64,000 nt of DNA, taken from NCBI RefSeq assembly GCF_900220985.1, contig NZ_OCPC01000001.1:1404836-1468835 (forward strand), read 5' to 3'. Under the pieces are notes generated by a model. The model was not told where the DNA came from and searched no databases. It saw only the letters and a list, made by a program, of their open reading frames with translations. This document shows positions 36,134 to 48,253 of this stretch, piece by piece. This DNA is from Parahoeflea halophila (lineage in GTDB: Bacteria; Pseudomonadota; Alphaproteobacteria; Rhizobiales; Rhizobiaceae). How positions within the stretch are numbered: position 1 is the stretch's first letter; every line of letters starts with the position of its first letter. The translations under genes and the position numbers were made by a program.

Positions 36134-36931
36134 TCAGGCAGCCTCTCCAAAGCCATCGTCTGGCAAGGCGCAGCCAAAGAGTTGGCCGAATTGCGCAGGC
36201 CAATAATCGGCAAACCCGCCGAGCCGCGCCATCGCCCAGGCGCTGGCCTGGTTGGAGGTCACCACCGGCTTACCGATCCGTGTTTCGAGTTCCGCAATCA
36301 CATTGATCGCCGGCAGGCCCGTGCAGGAAATGAACAGCGCTTCCGCGTCGGCGGTATCAACGCTCATTGCAGCACCCAGAATGGTCTGATCGCTGACCCG
36401 CGCCATGTCCCGGTCATCCTCGAGGCCGAGGCATTCCACATTGGTAAGCTCCATTCCGTGCCGGGTGAAATAGGCCGCCATTTGTTCCGTGGTTTCCACC
36501 GAATAAGGCGTGAGAACGGCAATCCTGCGGACGCCGAGCGCCGCAAACGCCATCCGCGCAGCCGCTGACGGGGTTATCACCGGGACATCGCCGATGCCTG
36601 CCTGGATCGATGCCCTGACAGGATCGTCGCCAATTGCAACAGACGCGGCGGTACAGCTGTAGCAGATTGCCTTGAGCGGTTGCAGCGGCGCCAGCAATTG
36701 CGCGGCTTCCGTCAGCCGCGGCGCCATCTTGCGCAGATTTGCCGGTGTGGTCGGATTCTCGAATGCGACACGTGTGACATGGATCGACACGTCCTTGCGC
36801 GGCAATTGCCGGTAGAGATCGCGTTCGCTGGTCAGGTCGGTGGCAAGCGCGATGAGACCGAACCGCGCAGTCACGCCGGGATCGTTGAAACGAACCGGCT
36901 CGCCCGACCGTGAAACACTGATGTCGTTCAT
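36134..36931 (-). CDS. eutA: Ectoine utilization protein EutA (Asp/Glu racemase-like)
   Basis: The 265-residue protein is of the maleate isomerase/aspartate-glutamate racemase superfamily, with the paired active-site cysteines in ICYSCTAASVA (about residue 92) and LFISCTGLPAINV (about residue 200). It is proposed to epimerise or isomerise a hydroxyectoine-derived intermediate so that EutBC can act. It is the first eut gene, 55 bases after the usp gene. Confidence 0.88.
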   Translation of the reverse strand: MNDISVSRSGEPVRFNDPGVTARFGLIALATDLTSERDLYRQLPRKDVSIHVTRVAFENPTTPANLRKMAPRLTEAAQLLAPLQPLKAICYSCTAASVAIGDDPVRASIQAGIGDVPVITPSAAARMAFAALGVRRIAVLTPYSVETTEQMAAYFTRHGMELTNVECLGLEDDRDMARVSDQTILGAAMSVDTADAEALFISCTGLPAINVIAELETRIGKPVVTSNQASAWAMARLGGFADYWPAQFGQLFGCALPDDGFGEAA

Positions 36932-36986
36932 ACGGCAACTCCTCCCTGTCCTGGCACGCGGTCGCGTCCCTGATTGCCCGAAACTC

Positions 36987-37424
36987 TCAGACCACCATCA
37001 CCGGGATCGAGGCCAGGCTTGTCACCTTGTGCGAGACGCTGCCCAGTAGGAACCCCTGCACGTCGCCCTGGCCACGGCTGCCGACAATGATCAGGTCGGC
37101 CTTGTGCTCTTCGCCGAACCGGACGATGGTCCGCGCCGGTTGGCCAGCCTTGACGAAGGCCCGCACGTTGCTGGCGCCAACCTCGGCCGCGATCACCTTG
37201 GCTTCTTCGGCCACTTCCTTGGCATAGCTCCGCATCGAGTCATCAAGACTTTCCGGATCGTCCGGACGCACCATCGACATGGATGCCTCCAGCAGTGAAT
37301 GGTGCCGGAACACGGTCAGGATCAGCAATTCGCTGCCGCAGGTCTGCTGCAAGTTCGACGCCAGCCGCAGGGCTTTCCTTGAGCCCTCGGAGCCATCGAC
37401 CGCGACGAGAATTCGTTCGAACAT
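36987..37424 (-). CDS. usp: Universal stress protein associated with the ectoine TRAP transporter (TeaD-like)
   Basis: A compact UspA-fold protein of 145 residues. The ATP-binding pattern G2xG9xG(S/T) is complete in GSRGQGDVQGFLLGSVSHK (about 117-135), and the N-terminus ERILVAVDGSEGS is standard. In Halomonas a homolog, TeaD, binds ATP and lowers the activity of the ectoine TRAP transporter. Here the gene lies 11 bases after the large TRAP subunit gene, so the same modulating role is likely. Confidence 0.9.
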   Translation of the reverse strand: MFERILVAVDGSEGSRKALRLASNLQQTCGSELLILTVFRHHSLLEASMSMVRPDDPESLDDSMRSYAKEVAEEAKVIAAEVGASNVRAFVKAGQPARTIVRFGEEHKADLIIVGSRGQGDVQGFLLGSVSHKVTSLASIPVMVV

Positions 37425-37435
37425 CGATTACTCCC

Positions 37436-38719
37436 TTACCGGAATGCCAGGTCGCGCAGGAACAACGCAATCTGCGGGAAATAGATCAGGGCGACGGAGA
37501 CGCACAGCAGCATCACCGTGAACGGGAAAATGCCACGGATGACCTCGATATAGGGCCGCTTGAAAATCGCGATCGCCGTGAAGATGTCACACCCGAATGG
37601 CGGTGTCGCTGATCCGATCGCCACTTGCAGCGTGATGATGGTACCGACAAGCACCGGGTCGAGCCCGACCGATTTGACCACCGGTGCGAAGATGGGAACC
37701 AGGATCAGGATCACCACGATCGGATCGACGAACATGCAGCCGATGAAAAAGGCGATCGAGATCACCGCCAGCACGCCCTTCGGCCCCATATCGGCGACAC
37801 CGACAGCTGCCAGTATAGCTTGCGGCACCTGGGCAAAGGAAATCACCCAGGAGAACGCTGCCCCTGCGCCTATGAGAATGAAGACAACCGCGGTAATGAG
37901 CCCCGTCGACTTGGCGATGCGGTAGATGTCCGGGATGTTCAGCGAACGGAACACAATGAATTCGAGGATGACCGCGTAAAGCACGCAGGCCGCTGCCGCC
38001 TCGGTCGGGCTGAAGATGCCGCCATAGATTCCGCCGACAATGATGACCGGGAACCCGAGCGGCCAGACCGCCCGTCTGACCGCCTGGCCCCGCTCGGCCC
38101 AGCTGGCCTTCGGCTCGGTCGGCACCTTGTTGATGAAGGCGTAGACCATGCTGTAGGCCGAAAACAACACCAGCAGCAAAAGCCCGGGCCCGATTCCGGC
38201 GATGAACAGCTCCGAGATCGAGGTGCTGGAGATCACCCCGTAAATGATCATGCCGATCGATGGCGGGATCAGAAACGCAATATCAGACGCATTGATGATC
38301 AGCGCCAGAACAAAGGAATCCTTGTAGCCTGCTTTCAGCATCCGAGGGCGCAGCGGTGAGCCGACCGCAACCACGGTTGCCTGAGTCGAACCCGATACTG
38401 CCCCGAAAAGAGTGCAGGCAGCCGCCGTGCTGACCGCCAGCCCGCCTTTGACATGGCCCATGAACTTCATCACCATATCGATCAGCCGGTTGGCCGACTG
38501 CCCTCGAGTCATGATGTCGGCTGCGAGGATGAACATCGGCACAGCGATCAACGAGGCCGGCCTTATGCCGGCCATGATCTGCTGGACCATGAAGTCCATC
38601 TTGCCGATGTCGCCGAACATGAACAGGAAGCCGACAAAAGAGGCGACGAGTAGAGGGATCATCATCGGAAAACCGAGCAGCAGCAGAACGATCATGATCA
38701 GAAAAATGGTCAGTGCCAT
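37436..38719 (-). CDS. uehC: Ectoine TRAP transporter large membrane subunit UehC (DctM)
   Basis: The 427-residue DctM-type protein has about twelve hydrophobic segments. Family motifs include LFGAVSGSTQATVVAVGSPL near residue 105 and PPSIGMIIYGVISSTSISEL near residue 154. It forms the sodium-coupled transport pathway of the TRAP system with the small subunit. The gene is 12 bases after uehB and ends 11 bases before usp. The substrate assignment (ectoine, hydroxyectoine) comes from the cluster. Confidence 0.92.
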   Translation of the reverse strand: MALTIFLIMIVLLLLGFPMMIPLLVASFVGFLFMFGDIGKMDFMVQQIMAGIRPASLIAVPMFILAADIMTRGQSANRLIDMVMKFMGHVKGGLAVSTAAACTLFGAVSGSTQATVVAVGSPLRPRMLKAGYKDSFVLALIINASDIAFLIPPSIGMIIYGVISSTSISELFIAGIGPGLLLLVLFSAYSMVYAFINKVPTEPKASWAERGQAVRRAVWPLGFPVIIVGGIYGGIFSPTEAAAACVLYAVILEFIVFRSLNIPDIYRIAKSTGLITAVVFILIGAGAAFSWVISFAQVPQAILAAVGVADMGPKGVLAVISIAFFIGCMFVDPIVVILILVPIFAPVVKSVGLDPVLVGTIITLQVAIGSATPPFGCDIFTAIAIFKRPYIEVIRGIFPFTVMLLCVSVALIYFPQIALFLRDLAFR

Positions 38720-38731
38720 GGATCGTCTCCC

Positions 38732-39310
38732 TCAGACCTCGAGTTCGTCTTTGTCGTAACCCTCAAGCACGCGGGTCGACAGATAGATGTCTTTTCCAGT
38801 CAGGTTCTTGACCGCGGTGAGCGTGTATTGAAGCCCGGTCATGAAGAAGCCGACCGGCACCCACAGGAAGATCCAGTAGACCGGCAGCTGCAGCGACGGC
38901 AGCACCCGGCCGGAGGTCGCTACCTTTGTGATGTAGCCAATCGAAAAATAGCAAAGCGCGAACATGACGACCGCGGTGACCCCGGCAATTAGGACCATGA
39001 ATCCCTTTCGCGCCGGCGGCGGCAGTGCATCATAGATCGCCGACATGCGGATGTGCCGACCCTGGCGGGCAGCATAGCTGATGCCCGCAAATGTGATCAG
39101 GATGATCAGGATCCTGTTGAGCTCCTCGGAGAAAAACAGGCTGTATTGAAACACGAACCGGCCAACCACATTGGCGACCGTGTTCAGCGCCATCAGCAGC
39201 ACACCGGCGGCAAGCAGGACCGATTCCACCCGGCTGATGGTTGAATCTATCACTCCCAGAAAACCCGGGAGTGATGAGTCATGCGGGTTGTTTTCCTTTA
39301 GATCGTCCAA
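38732..39310 (-). CDS. uehB: Ectoine TRAP transporter small membrane subunit UehB (DctQ)
   Basis: The 192-residue DctQ-type protein has four hydrophobic helices (about 28-50, 62-85, 102-125, 145-168) and the [18 protein letters not shown] loop typical of the family. It joins UehC in the membrane complex that accepts ligand from UehA. A hairpin separates it from the uehA stop, which should keep its level below that of the binding protein. Confidence 0.9.
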   Translation of the reverse strand: MDDLKENNPHDSSLPGFLGVIDSTISRVESVLLAAGVLLMALNTVANVVGRFVFQYSLFFSEELNRILIILITFAGISYAARQGRHIRMSAIYDALPPPARKGFMVLIAGVTAVVMFALCYFSIGYITKVATSGRVLPSLQLPVYWIFLWVPVGFFMTGLQYTLTAVKNLTGKDIYLSTRVLEGYDKDELEV

Positions 39311-39340
39311 GATCGCCTCCCGGCTTGCTGACTGCCCGGA

Positions 39341-39368
39341 CCGAAGGCCACGATCGCATGGCCTCCGG
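39341..39368 (-). other. Hairpin between uehA and uehB
   Basis: On the transcribed minus strand ten bases pair with ten others around an eight-base loop; the only non-Watson-Crick pair is G-U, which would be a mismatch (A-C) on the other strand. It lies 28 bases after the uehA stop and has no T tract, so it is probably an mRNA stabiliser or partial terminator. Confidence 0.6.
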
Positions 39369-39396
39369 AATTCTCAAAACGGTGCAGATCGCGGGT

Positions 39397-40416
39397 TCAG
39401 CCCTTGGTTGCTTCCAGGTCTGCCTTCAGTTGCTCGAGAATCGCCTTGCCGCTCTCGCCGGTCATCTCGATGAACTTGGCCTCGACCTCTGCTGCCGCTT
39501 CCTTGAAGCAGGCACGCTCTTCCTCCGAGAGCACCGTGACCGTCATTTCCGGCTTGGCTTCCTTGATTTTCTTGAGCTCGCTCTCGGCAAGGCCCTTCTG
39601 GTACTCGACAATGTAGTCGTAGGCCGATGCGGCAGCGTCCTCGATCACCTTCTTGTCGGCATCGCTGAGGCTGTCATAGAAATCCTTGTTGGCCATGACC
39701 GCAGTCGTGAAATTGTTGTGGCCGGTATAGGTGATGTGATCAGTGACTTCGTAGATGCCGGTCGAGTACAGGAAGAATGTCGGATTTTCCTGGCCCTGGA
39801 TGATGTTGGTCTGCAGACCGCCATAGACTTCGCCCCACGGAAGAGGCGTCGGCGTGGCGCCGAAAGCCTTGTAGGATTCCACCAGCAGCGGATTGGTCAT
39901 GACCCGAAACTTGACCTCGTTGAGATCGGCACAGCTCTTGACCGGCTCCTTGGTGGTCATCGCCACCTCGCCTTCGGGGAACATCACCAGAAGCTCGAGC
40001 CCCTGTTCCGCGTAAAGCTCCGAAAAATCCTCGTTGATCGCCTTGCTCTCCTTGTAGAAGCGGGCCAGATGCTCCTGGTCCGTCGGCAAGAGATACGGTA
40101 CGAAGAACACCTGGGCTTCCGGGATCAGCGCACCCGTGAAGCCGGGCGACTGGTCAACAAACTGCAGGATTCCGGCCTGCGCCTGCTCCATGATATCGGC
40201 TGATTCACCGAGCGTTCCGTAGGGGAACAACTGGATCGTGTGATCGGAATTGGCCTCGACGGCTTCCTTGAACTTGGTTGCATAGACACCCTGGACTTCG
40301 GTCAGGGATTCCTCGAAAGCGTATTTCCAGTCGGCGGCCTGGGCAGCAAGCGTGCCGCCGGCCATCATTGCGACGGCGGCAACGCCGCCGAGAAAACTGC
40401 GGAATGTCGATGTCAT
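39397..40416 (-). CDS. uehA: Ectoine TRAP transporter substrate-binding protein UehA (DctP, TeaA-like)
   Basis: This 339-residue periplasmic protein has a Sec signal peptide ending near TLAAQAAD. Ligand-pocket features known from TeaA/UehA are visible: an early Glu in WKYAFEESLTEVQG, the TRAP carboxylate-binding Arg in EVKFRVMTNPLL (about residue 175), Trp in PLPWGEVYGGLQT and Asn/Glu in IIQGQENPT. It delivers ectoine or hydroxyectoine to UehBC. It is the first gene of a ten-kilobase operon running to eutE, with a long 5' region that contains the candidate EnuR sites. Confidence 0.93.
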   Translation of the reverse strand: MTSTFRSFLGGVAAVAMMAGGTLAAQAADWKYAFEESLTEVQGVYATKFKEAVEANSDHTIQLFPYGTLGESADIMEQAQAGILQFVDQSPGFTGALIPEAQVFFVPYLLPTDQEHLARFYKESKAINEDFSELYAEQGLELLVMFPEGEVAMTTKEPVKSCADLNEVKFRVMTNPLLVESYKAFGATPTPLPWGEVYGGLQTNIIQGQENPTFFLYSTGIYEVTDHITYTGHNNFTTAVMANKDFYDSLSDADKKVIEDAAASAYDYIVEYQKGLAESELKKIKEAKPEMTVTVLSEEERACFKEAAAEVEAKFIEMTGESGKAILEQLKADLEATKG

Positions 40417-40734
40417 GATCGTTCCTCTCTTCTGATTGTGCTTTCACATCTGTCGTCCGGATTTCTGACCGGCAGATTTGCTGCGCCGGAGCCTGACGTA
40501 AATTGCAATGACCTGTTCAAGCCTCCGGCAACGTCCCTGCGAGCGGGTGGAGCACTGCATAGCCAATATTCCCGCCTCTCATTGTTATGATTTAACGAGA
40601 GTTGAACAAGGACAATAAAGAGTCAATGCGATTATTAAATCATGACAATTATATTGAAGAGACGCAACCCCGAACAGATGCGCATTCCGAGCAATGACCG
40701 GTTCTTGGTAATTGGCTTGGTAGACAGAAGCAGC
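40417..40734 (-). promoter_or_regulatory. 318-bp gap: uehA promoter region
   Basis: No gene is visible here. On the minus strand TTGTTC (40604-40609) and TAACAA (40582-40587) are spaced by 16 bases and could be the uehA promoter, giving a leader of about 150-170 bases. The -10 lies in one arm of the 15-base inverted motif pair described separately. The part nearest enuR (40650-40734) shows no further structure that I can support. Confidence 0.45.
40581..40649. promoter_or_regulatory. Candidate EnuR operator pair
   Basis: ATTGTTATGATTTAA at 40581-40595 is matched in inverted form by TTAAATCATGACAAT at 40635-40649; 14 of 15 bases agree. Centre-to-centre distance is 54 bp, about five helical turns, so a dimeric regulator could contact the same face of DNA. 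The pair brackets the likely uehA promoter. A third copy overlaps the enuR start. Confidence 0.6.
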
Positions 40735-42123
40735 CTACAGAGTGAGCAGAGCCGGCTCCGGGTTGCTGCGGGCAAGCCGGGCGATCACGTTGAGACCGCG
40801 CTGAAGTGTCCTGCTTGTTTCAGCCCCCAGACAAATGCGGACACCCTGGTCGCGTGCACTCTCCGACATGGCAAAGGCAGATCCCGGGGCCACCGCCACG
40901 CCATTGAGCCGGGCGTGCGCCACGAACTCTTCTTCGGTCCAGGCTCCGGGAATGGGAAGCCATACATGCATGCCGTTCGGGCTGGATTGGAACGGGATGC
41001 CCGAAAGGGCTTTCGCAGCCACCTCGTTGCGCTTGCCGAGCGCATCCATCTGCCAATTCAAAAGCCGCTCGGCTGTCCCGTCCTCGATCCAGCGGCATCC
41101 GATCTCCGCCATCAGCGGAGTGGCCATCCAGCTTGTCACCAGGTGGCGGTTGGCCGCAGCGGATGCAAAAGCCTCCGGCATGGTCAGGAATCCGAACCTC
41201 AGGCCTGGCATGATGCATTTGGTTAGGCTGGTGAAATAGAACGTCCGCTCCGGCGCCATCGCAGCGATGGGGGCCGGCCTGTCGGGCTGCAACGGTCCCC
41301 AGGCATCGTTCTCGATAATCATCACATCATGCTGACGGGCAACAGCGACAAGTTCCGCTCGCCTTTCCGCCGACATCGTGGCTGCACGCGGGTTCAGCCC
41401 ACTCGGCATCAGATAGATCGCCTTGACCTGTGAACGTTGACACGCTGCTGCGAAACTCGCGGGAACAACGCCTTCCGCATCGGCCTCCAGTCCCTGGATA
41501 CGGAGTCCCAGATACCTCGATAGCGCCTTCAGGGTATGATGCGCCAGATCTTCCGTGACGATCAGGTCGCTGCAGCTGGCAACCGTCATGAGCGCAATGG
41601 TCATCGCTGAAGTGTTGCCATTGGTCATCAACAAGCCCTGCGCCGAAGGGTTCAGCCCACAGCCCTCGAGCCATTTCGTGGCCGCAGCTGTGTATTTCCT
41701 CAGCGCCGTCGAGGGACGGAAGGCCGAAACGGCCGAACTCGGCAGATCAGCTCCAAGCTGCGTCAGGGCACGCTGCATCTCGGCAAGATGCATGGCTTCA
41801 AAAACCGGCATCAGAATCGAAAAATCGATGAATTTCTCGTTCTGGCTGTCCTGCACGAAGGGCGTTTTTGTATCACTCCTGCCTGCCCGGACAAAAGTTC
41901 CGCGTCCGACTTCGCCGGCAATGACCCCGCGCCGGATCAGTTCGTCGTAGGCCCGGCTGACCGTCTGTACGCTCAGCCCCAGATCATAGGCCAGGTTCCG
42001 ATGCGTCGGCAGCCGGTCGCCGCTGTGTAATTCACCTGCATCGACAGCTCTTACCACGGTATCGGCCAGCGACTTATAGGCGGGACGGCGGAGTTCGCCT
42101 GATTTCGGAGGCCAGATTGTCAT
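40735..42123 (-). CDS. enuR: EnuR, MocR/GabR-type regulator of ectoine catabolism
   Basis: The 462-residue protein joins a GntR winged helix (about 10-75, LHSGDRLPTHRNLAYDLGLS, TVSRAYDELIRRGV) to an aminotransferase-like domain. The PLP lysine is in YFTSLTKCIMPGLRFGF. EnuR of Ruegeria represses the ueh-eut operon until its PLP reacts with N-acetyl-diaminobutyrate or diaminobutyrate. Position just upstream of uehA and divergent from asnC matches the described cluster. A copy of the 15-base motif covers its ATG, suggesting that it limits its own synthesis. Confidence 0.9.
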   Translation of the reverse strand: MTIWPPKSGELRRPAYKSLADTVVRAVDAGELHSGDRLPTHRNLAYDLGLSVQTVSRAYDELIRRGVIAGEVGRGTFVRAGRSDTKTPFVQDSQNEKFIDFSILMPVFEAMHLAEMQRALTQLGADLPSSAVSAFRPSTALRKYTAAATKWLEGCGLNPSAQGLLMTNGNTSAMTIALMTVASCSDLIVTEDLAHHTLKALSRYLGLRIQGLEADAEGVVPASFAAACQRSQVKAIYLMPSGLNPRAATMSAERRAELVAVARQHDVMIIENDAWGPLQPDRPAPIAAMAPERTFYFTSLTKCIMPGLRFGFLTMPEAFASAAANRHLVTSWMATPLMAEIGCRWIEDGTAERLLNWQMDALGKRNEVAAKALSGIPFQSSPNGMHVWLPIPGAWTEEEFVAHARLNGVAVAPGSAFAMSESARDQGVRICLGAETSRTLQRGLNVIARLARSNPEPALLTL

Positions 42124-42130
42124 GATTAAC
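42116..42130. promoter_or_regulatory. Third copy of the EnuR-type motif
   Basis: ATTGTCATGATTAAC matches the arms at 40581 and 40635 in 13 of 15 positions. It overlaps the enuR start codon (42121-42123) and lies about 60 bases before asnC. A degenerate inverted partner, TTAATTGACAAC, is at 42148-42159. Confidence 0.45.
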
Positions 42131-42187
42131 TGATGGCCTTTATCACATTAATTGACAACCCCCCGGCGCTCAATCAAAAGTCCCTCC

Positions 42188-42688
42188 ATGACTTCAATCA
42201 AACTCGATGACCGTGACATCAAGATCCTCGCGACCCTTTCGCGGGAAGGCCGGATTTCCAAGTCCGATCTGGCCAAACGGGTCAATCTCAGCCCGACCCC
42301 GTGTTGGGAACGGCTGAGCCGTCTGGAAAAGGCGGGGATAATCTCCGGCTATCACGCCGAGATCGAGCTCAAGCATGTCGGTCCCCAGGTCTCGGTCTTC
42401 GTCATGATCGAGCTGGAAAACCACCGCGCAGCAACGTTCCAGTCGTTTGAACAGGCCGTTCAGGGTTACAATGAAATCCTCTCCTGCTGGGCGCTCGGCG
42501 GCGGCTTTGACTATCTGCTGCATGTCGTCACCCGCGATATCGACAGCTACCAGCGGCTGATCGACGATCTGCTCGCCCGCCGCGCCGGGCTTGCGCGCTA
42601 CTTCACCTACATCGTCACCAAGCCGGTCAAGCACTCTACGGTTCCGCCTTTCGACATCCTTACCGCGGCAAGCCCGGAGACGAATTAG
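42188..42688 (+). CDS. asnC: AsnC/Lrp family regulator of the ectoine cluster (DoeX-like)
   Basis: The 166-residue protein has the Lrp layout: helix-turn-helix (about 5-60, ILATLSREGRISKSDLAKRV, then CWERLSRLEKAGIISGY) and a C-terminal RAM ligand domain (VFVMIELENH, ILSCWALGGGFDYLLHVVTRD). In ectoine clusters this partner of EnuR senses pathway intermediates and activates transcription. I chose ATG 42188 over a TTG at 42152 because the family N-terminus begins there. It is divergent from enuR and precedes ssd and atf. Confidence 0.9.
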   Translation: MTSIKLDDRDIKILATLSREGRISKSDLAKRVNLSPTPCWERLSRLEKAGIISGYHAEIELKHVGPQVSVFVMIELENHRAATFQSFEQAVQGYNEILSCWALGGGFDYLLHVVTRDIDSYQRLIDDLLARRAGLARYFTYIVTKPVKHSTVPPFDILTAASPETN

Positions 42689-42805
42689 CCTGCCAAAAGC
42701 CAAACAATGGATGAAATCTCTGGCAGACACACCGCGATCAGAGAATTCATCCCTGCCGGCGCAGCTATCCTTGGACAAGGCAACCCAACCCCGGGAGCAA
42801 CCGCA

Positions 42806-44290
42806 GTGTCCATTGTCCAGACCAAATTCAAGACGACGCAGTTCGAGCTTTCCGACCCGGCCCTGTTCAGGGGCTTTTCCTACATCGGAGGCCGCTGGAC
42901 CGCAGGAGCCGCGGCCCAGATGTTCGCGGTGACGAACCCGGCCGACGGCAGCCACCTTGGCGATGTCGCAAGCCTCTCGACAGACGACAGCGCTGCAGCC
43001 GTCGATGCCGCGCAGGAAGCATTCGGCATCTGGGCGTCGATGCTGCCGCAACAGCGCTCGGCCATCCTGCGCCGCTGGTTCGAGCTGATGCTCGAGCACA
43101 AGGAGGACCTGGCCCATATCATGACGCTGGAGCAGGGCAAGCCGATCTCCGAAGCCCGCGGCGAGATCGACTATGGCGCCTCCTTTGTCGAGTTTTTTGC
43201 CGAGGAAGCCAAGCGCCCCAACATCGAGAGCGTTACCTCACATCTGCCCGACGCCGAGGTCGAGATCTGGCGCGAACCCGTCGGTGTCGCAGCCCTGATC
43301 ACGCCATGGAACTTCCCTTCCGCCATGCTCACTCGCAAGGCGGCCGCCGCACTTGCCGCCGGCTGTACCGTGGTTGCCCATCCTTCCGCGGAAACGCCCT
43401 TTTCGGCCCTCGCATTGGCCGAGCTTGCCGAGCGCGCTGGTTTTCCGGCAGGCGTCTTTAACGTGGTGACCGGTGCAGCGCCGGTGGTTGTCGAACCCTG
43501 GATGAAGGACAAGCGCGTGCGTGCCGTCTCGTTTACCGGCTCAACCGAGATCGGCCGGCTCCTCTACCGGCAGAGCGCTGACACGGTCAAACGGCTGGTG
43601 CTTGAACTCGGCGGTCATGCGCCGTTCATCCTGTTTGCCGATGCTGATCTCGACCAGGCCGTCGACGAGGCCATCAAGGCGAAATTCGCGACCTCCGGTC
43701 AGGATTGTCTCGGCGCCAACCGCTTCTTTGTTGAGCGCCCGGTCTACGATGCGTTCTGCGCAAGGTTTTCCGACGCCGCATCAAAGCTGTCTGTTGGCGT
43801 CGGTCTGGAGGATCCCGACATCGGGCCGCTGATGAATCACAAGGCTGTTGCCAAGCAAGAGGATCATGTTGCCGATGCGCTGGCCAGAGGCGCACGCCTG
43901 CTTACCGGCGGCAAGGCACACAAGGCTGGCCCCCTGTTTTTCGAACCAACGGTGCTTGCCGATGTCTCAGCCGACGCACTGATCATGCACGAGGAAACGT
44001 TCGGACCGGTGGCGGCCATCGCGCCATTCGACAGCGAGAAAGAAGTCCTGCAAAAAGCCAATGACACCGAGTATGGTCTGGTCGCCTATCTGCACACCCA
44101 GGATCCCCGCCGGATCTACCGCGCCAGCCGCACCCTCCAGTTCGGCATGGTTGCGGTCAACCGGACCAAGGTCACCGGCGCGCCCATTCCCTTCGGCGGG
44201 ATGAAACAATCCGGCCTCGAACGCGAAGGCTCCCGCCTTGGCATGGAGGCCTTCACAGAGGTCAAATACGTCTGCCGCGACTGGGCATGA
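42806..44290 (+). CDS. ssd: Aldehyde dehydrogenase of the ectoine cluster (Ssd/DoeC)
   Basis: The enzyme has about 494 residues and follows the succinate-semialdehyde dehydrogenase pattern: [20 protein letters not shown] near 170, catalytic Glu in LELGGHAPF, catalytic Cys in [12 protein letters not shown]. In this pathway it oxidises aspartate semialdehyde made by Atf to aspartate. The start is uncertain: GTG 42806 has GGGAG eight bases upstream and gives the normal length, whereas ATG 42707 would add 33 residues without a ribosome site. It ends overlapping a non-favoured ATG of the next gene. Confidence 0.9.
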   Translation: MSIVQTKFKTTQFELSDPALFRGFSYIGGRWTAGAAAQMFAVTNPADGSHLGDVASLSTDDSAAAVDAAQEAFGIWASMLPQQRSAILRRWFELMLEHKEDLAHIMTLEQGKPISEARGEIDYGASFVEFFAEEAKRPNIESVTSHLPDAEVEIWREPVGVAALITPWNFPSAMLTRKAAAALAAGCTVVAHPSAETPFSALALAELAERAGFPAGVFNVVTGAAPVVVEPWMKDKRVRAVSFTGSTEIGRLLYRQSADTVKRLVLELGGHAPFILFADADLDQAVDEAIKAKFATSGQDCLGANRFFVERPVYDAFCARFSDAASKLSVGVGLEDPDIGPLMNHKAVAKQEDHVADALARGARLLTGGKAHKAGPLFFEPTVLADVSADALIMHEETFGPVAAIAPFDSEKEVLQKANDTEYGLVAYLHTQDPRRIYRASRTLQFGMVAVNRTKVTGAPIPFGGMKQSGLEREGSRLGMEAFTEVKYVCRDWA

Positions 44291-44313
44291 CATACATCGG
44301 AAAGGACACAACA

Positions 44314-45684
44314 ATGCTGACCAACGATCAACTGTCCCAGTGGGACCGGGAAAACTTCTTCCACCCGTCGACCCATCTCGCCCAGCATGCCCGCGGAGAA
44401 AGTCCGTCGCGGATCGTCACAGGCGGCGATGGCGTCTTCATCGAGGACCGTGACGGCAACAGGCTGCTCGACGGCTTCGCCGGTCTCTATTGCGTCAATG
44501 TCGGCTATGGCCGCACCGAGATCCAGGATGCCATCGCGGCCCAAGCCAGGGAGCTGGCCTATTACCACGCCTATGTCGGTCATGGCACCGAGGCCTCGAT
44601 CACCTTGTCGAAGATGGTGCTCGACCGGGCGCCGTCGAACATGTCGAAGGTCTATTTCGGCCTTGGCGGCTCGGATGCCAACGAAACCAACATCAAGCTG
44701 GTCTGGTATTACAACAACATTCTGGGCCGCCCCGAGAAGAAGAAGATCATCTCGCGTTGGCGCGGCTATCACGGCTCAGGCCTGATGACCGGTTCGCTGA
44801 CCGGGCTCGCCGGTTTCCACAAGAAGTTCGATCTGCCGCTGTCGCAGGTCAAGCACACCACGGCACCGGATTATTTCCGCCGCGACGATCTGAACCAGAC
44901 CGAAGCCCAGTTCGTCGCCCATTGCGTCAGCGAACTCGAGGCCCTGATCGAGCGCGAAGGCGCCGACACCATTGCAGCCTTTATCGGCGAGCCGGTGCTC
45001 GGCACCGGTGGCCTGGTGCCGCCGCCCGCCGGCTACTGGGAAGCCATCCAGAAGGTGCTGAAAAGGCATGACATCCTGATGATCGCCGATGAAGTGGTCA
45101 CCGGTTTCGGCCGCCTCGGCACCATGTTCGGCTCCGATCACTATGGCATCGAAGCCGACATCATCACCATCGCAAAGGGCCTGACGTCTGCCTATGCGCC
45201 ACTTTCGGGCTCGATCATCTCCGACAAGGTCTGGAAAGTACTCGAACAGGGCACCGACGAGAACGGGCCCATCGGTCACGGCTGGACCTACTCCGCCCAT
45301 CCGATCGGCGCTGCCGCCGGTGTCGCCAATCTCAATCTGATCGACTCCATGGATCTCGTCGACAATGCCGGAAAGATGGGCGCCTATTTCAACAAGGCGA
45401 TGGCGGACGCTGTCGGCGGTCACGCTCATGTCGGCGACGTGCGCGGCGAGGGCCTGCTCTGCGCCGTCGAGTTCGTGGAAGACAAGTCGGATCGCACCTT
45501 TTACGATTCATCGAAAAAGATCGGCCCGCAGCTGGCTGCGGCCTTGCTCAAGCGCAATGTCATCGCCCGCGCCATGCCCCAGGGTGACATCATCGGCTTC
45601 GCACCGCCGCTTTGCCTGTCGAAGACCGAAGCCGACAGCATCGTCCTGTCGATGGCCGACAGCATCAAGGAAGTGCTCGGCTGA
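44314..45684 (+). CDS. atf: Class III aminotransferase of the ectoine cluster (Atf/DoeD)
   Basis: This fold-type I PLP enzyme of about 456 residues transaminates L-2,4-diaminobutyrate to aspartate semialdehyde. Visible motifs are [20 protein letters not shown] (cofactor phosphate loop), [17 protein letters not shown] and the PLP lysine in [20 protein letters not shown] 44314 is preferred because GGAAAGGA is eight bases before it; an upstream ATG at 44287 overlaps the ssd stop and lacks a site. A terminator follows. This is the last gene of the asnC-ssd-atf unit. Confidence 0.92.
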   Translation: MLTNDQLSQWDRENFFHPSTHLAQHARGESPSRIVTGGDGVFIEDRDGNRLLDGFAGLYCVNVGYGRTEIQDAIAAQARELAYYHAYVGHGTEASITLSKMVLDRAPSNMSKVYFGLGGSDANETNIKLVWYYNNILGRPEKKKIISRWRGYHGSGLMTGSLTGLAGFHKKFDLPLSQVKHTTAPDYFRRDDLNQTEAQFVAHCVSELEALIEREGADTIAAFIGEPVLGTGGLVPPPAGYWEAIQKVLKRHDILMIADEVVTGFGRLGTMFGSDHYGIEADIITIAKGLTSAYAPLSGSIISDKVWKVLEQGTDENGPIGHGWTYSAHPIGAAAGVANLNLIDSMDLVDNAGKMGAYFNKAMADAVGGHAHVGDVRGEGLLCAVEFVEDKSDRTFYDSSKKIGPQLAAALLKRNVIARAMPQGDIIGFAPPLCLSKTEADSIVLSMADSIKEVLG

Positions 45685-45716
45685 TCTGCACCACTTTGCT
45701 TTGAAGTTAACGGATG

Positions 45717-45743
45717 AACCAGCTCCCTTGGGGGCTGGTTTCT
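45717..45743 (+). terminator. Terminator of the asnC-ssd-atf unit
   Basis: AACCAGCTCCC and GGGGGCTGGTT pair over 11 positions around a TTG loop; the single odd pair is U-G on the transcribed strand. TCTT follows. Confidence 0.75.
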
Positions 45744-45760
45744 TGCCTCTTGCCTTAAAC

Positions 45761-45792
45761 CCGGGCGCGAACAGGATGCTGTTCGCGCCCGG
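45761..45792 (-). terminator. katG terminator hairpin
   Basis: Fourteen bases (45761-45774) pair perfectly with 45779-45792 around a four-base loop, only seven bases past the katG stop codon. The T tract is absent, but stem length and GC content make it a strong transcription barrier or 3' stabiliser. Confidence 0.7.
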
Positions 45793-45799
45793 CGCATTG

Positions 45800-48238
<2,439 letters not shown>

Positions 48239-48253
48239 TTATTGATCACTCTG

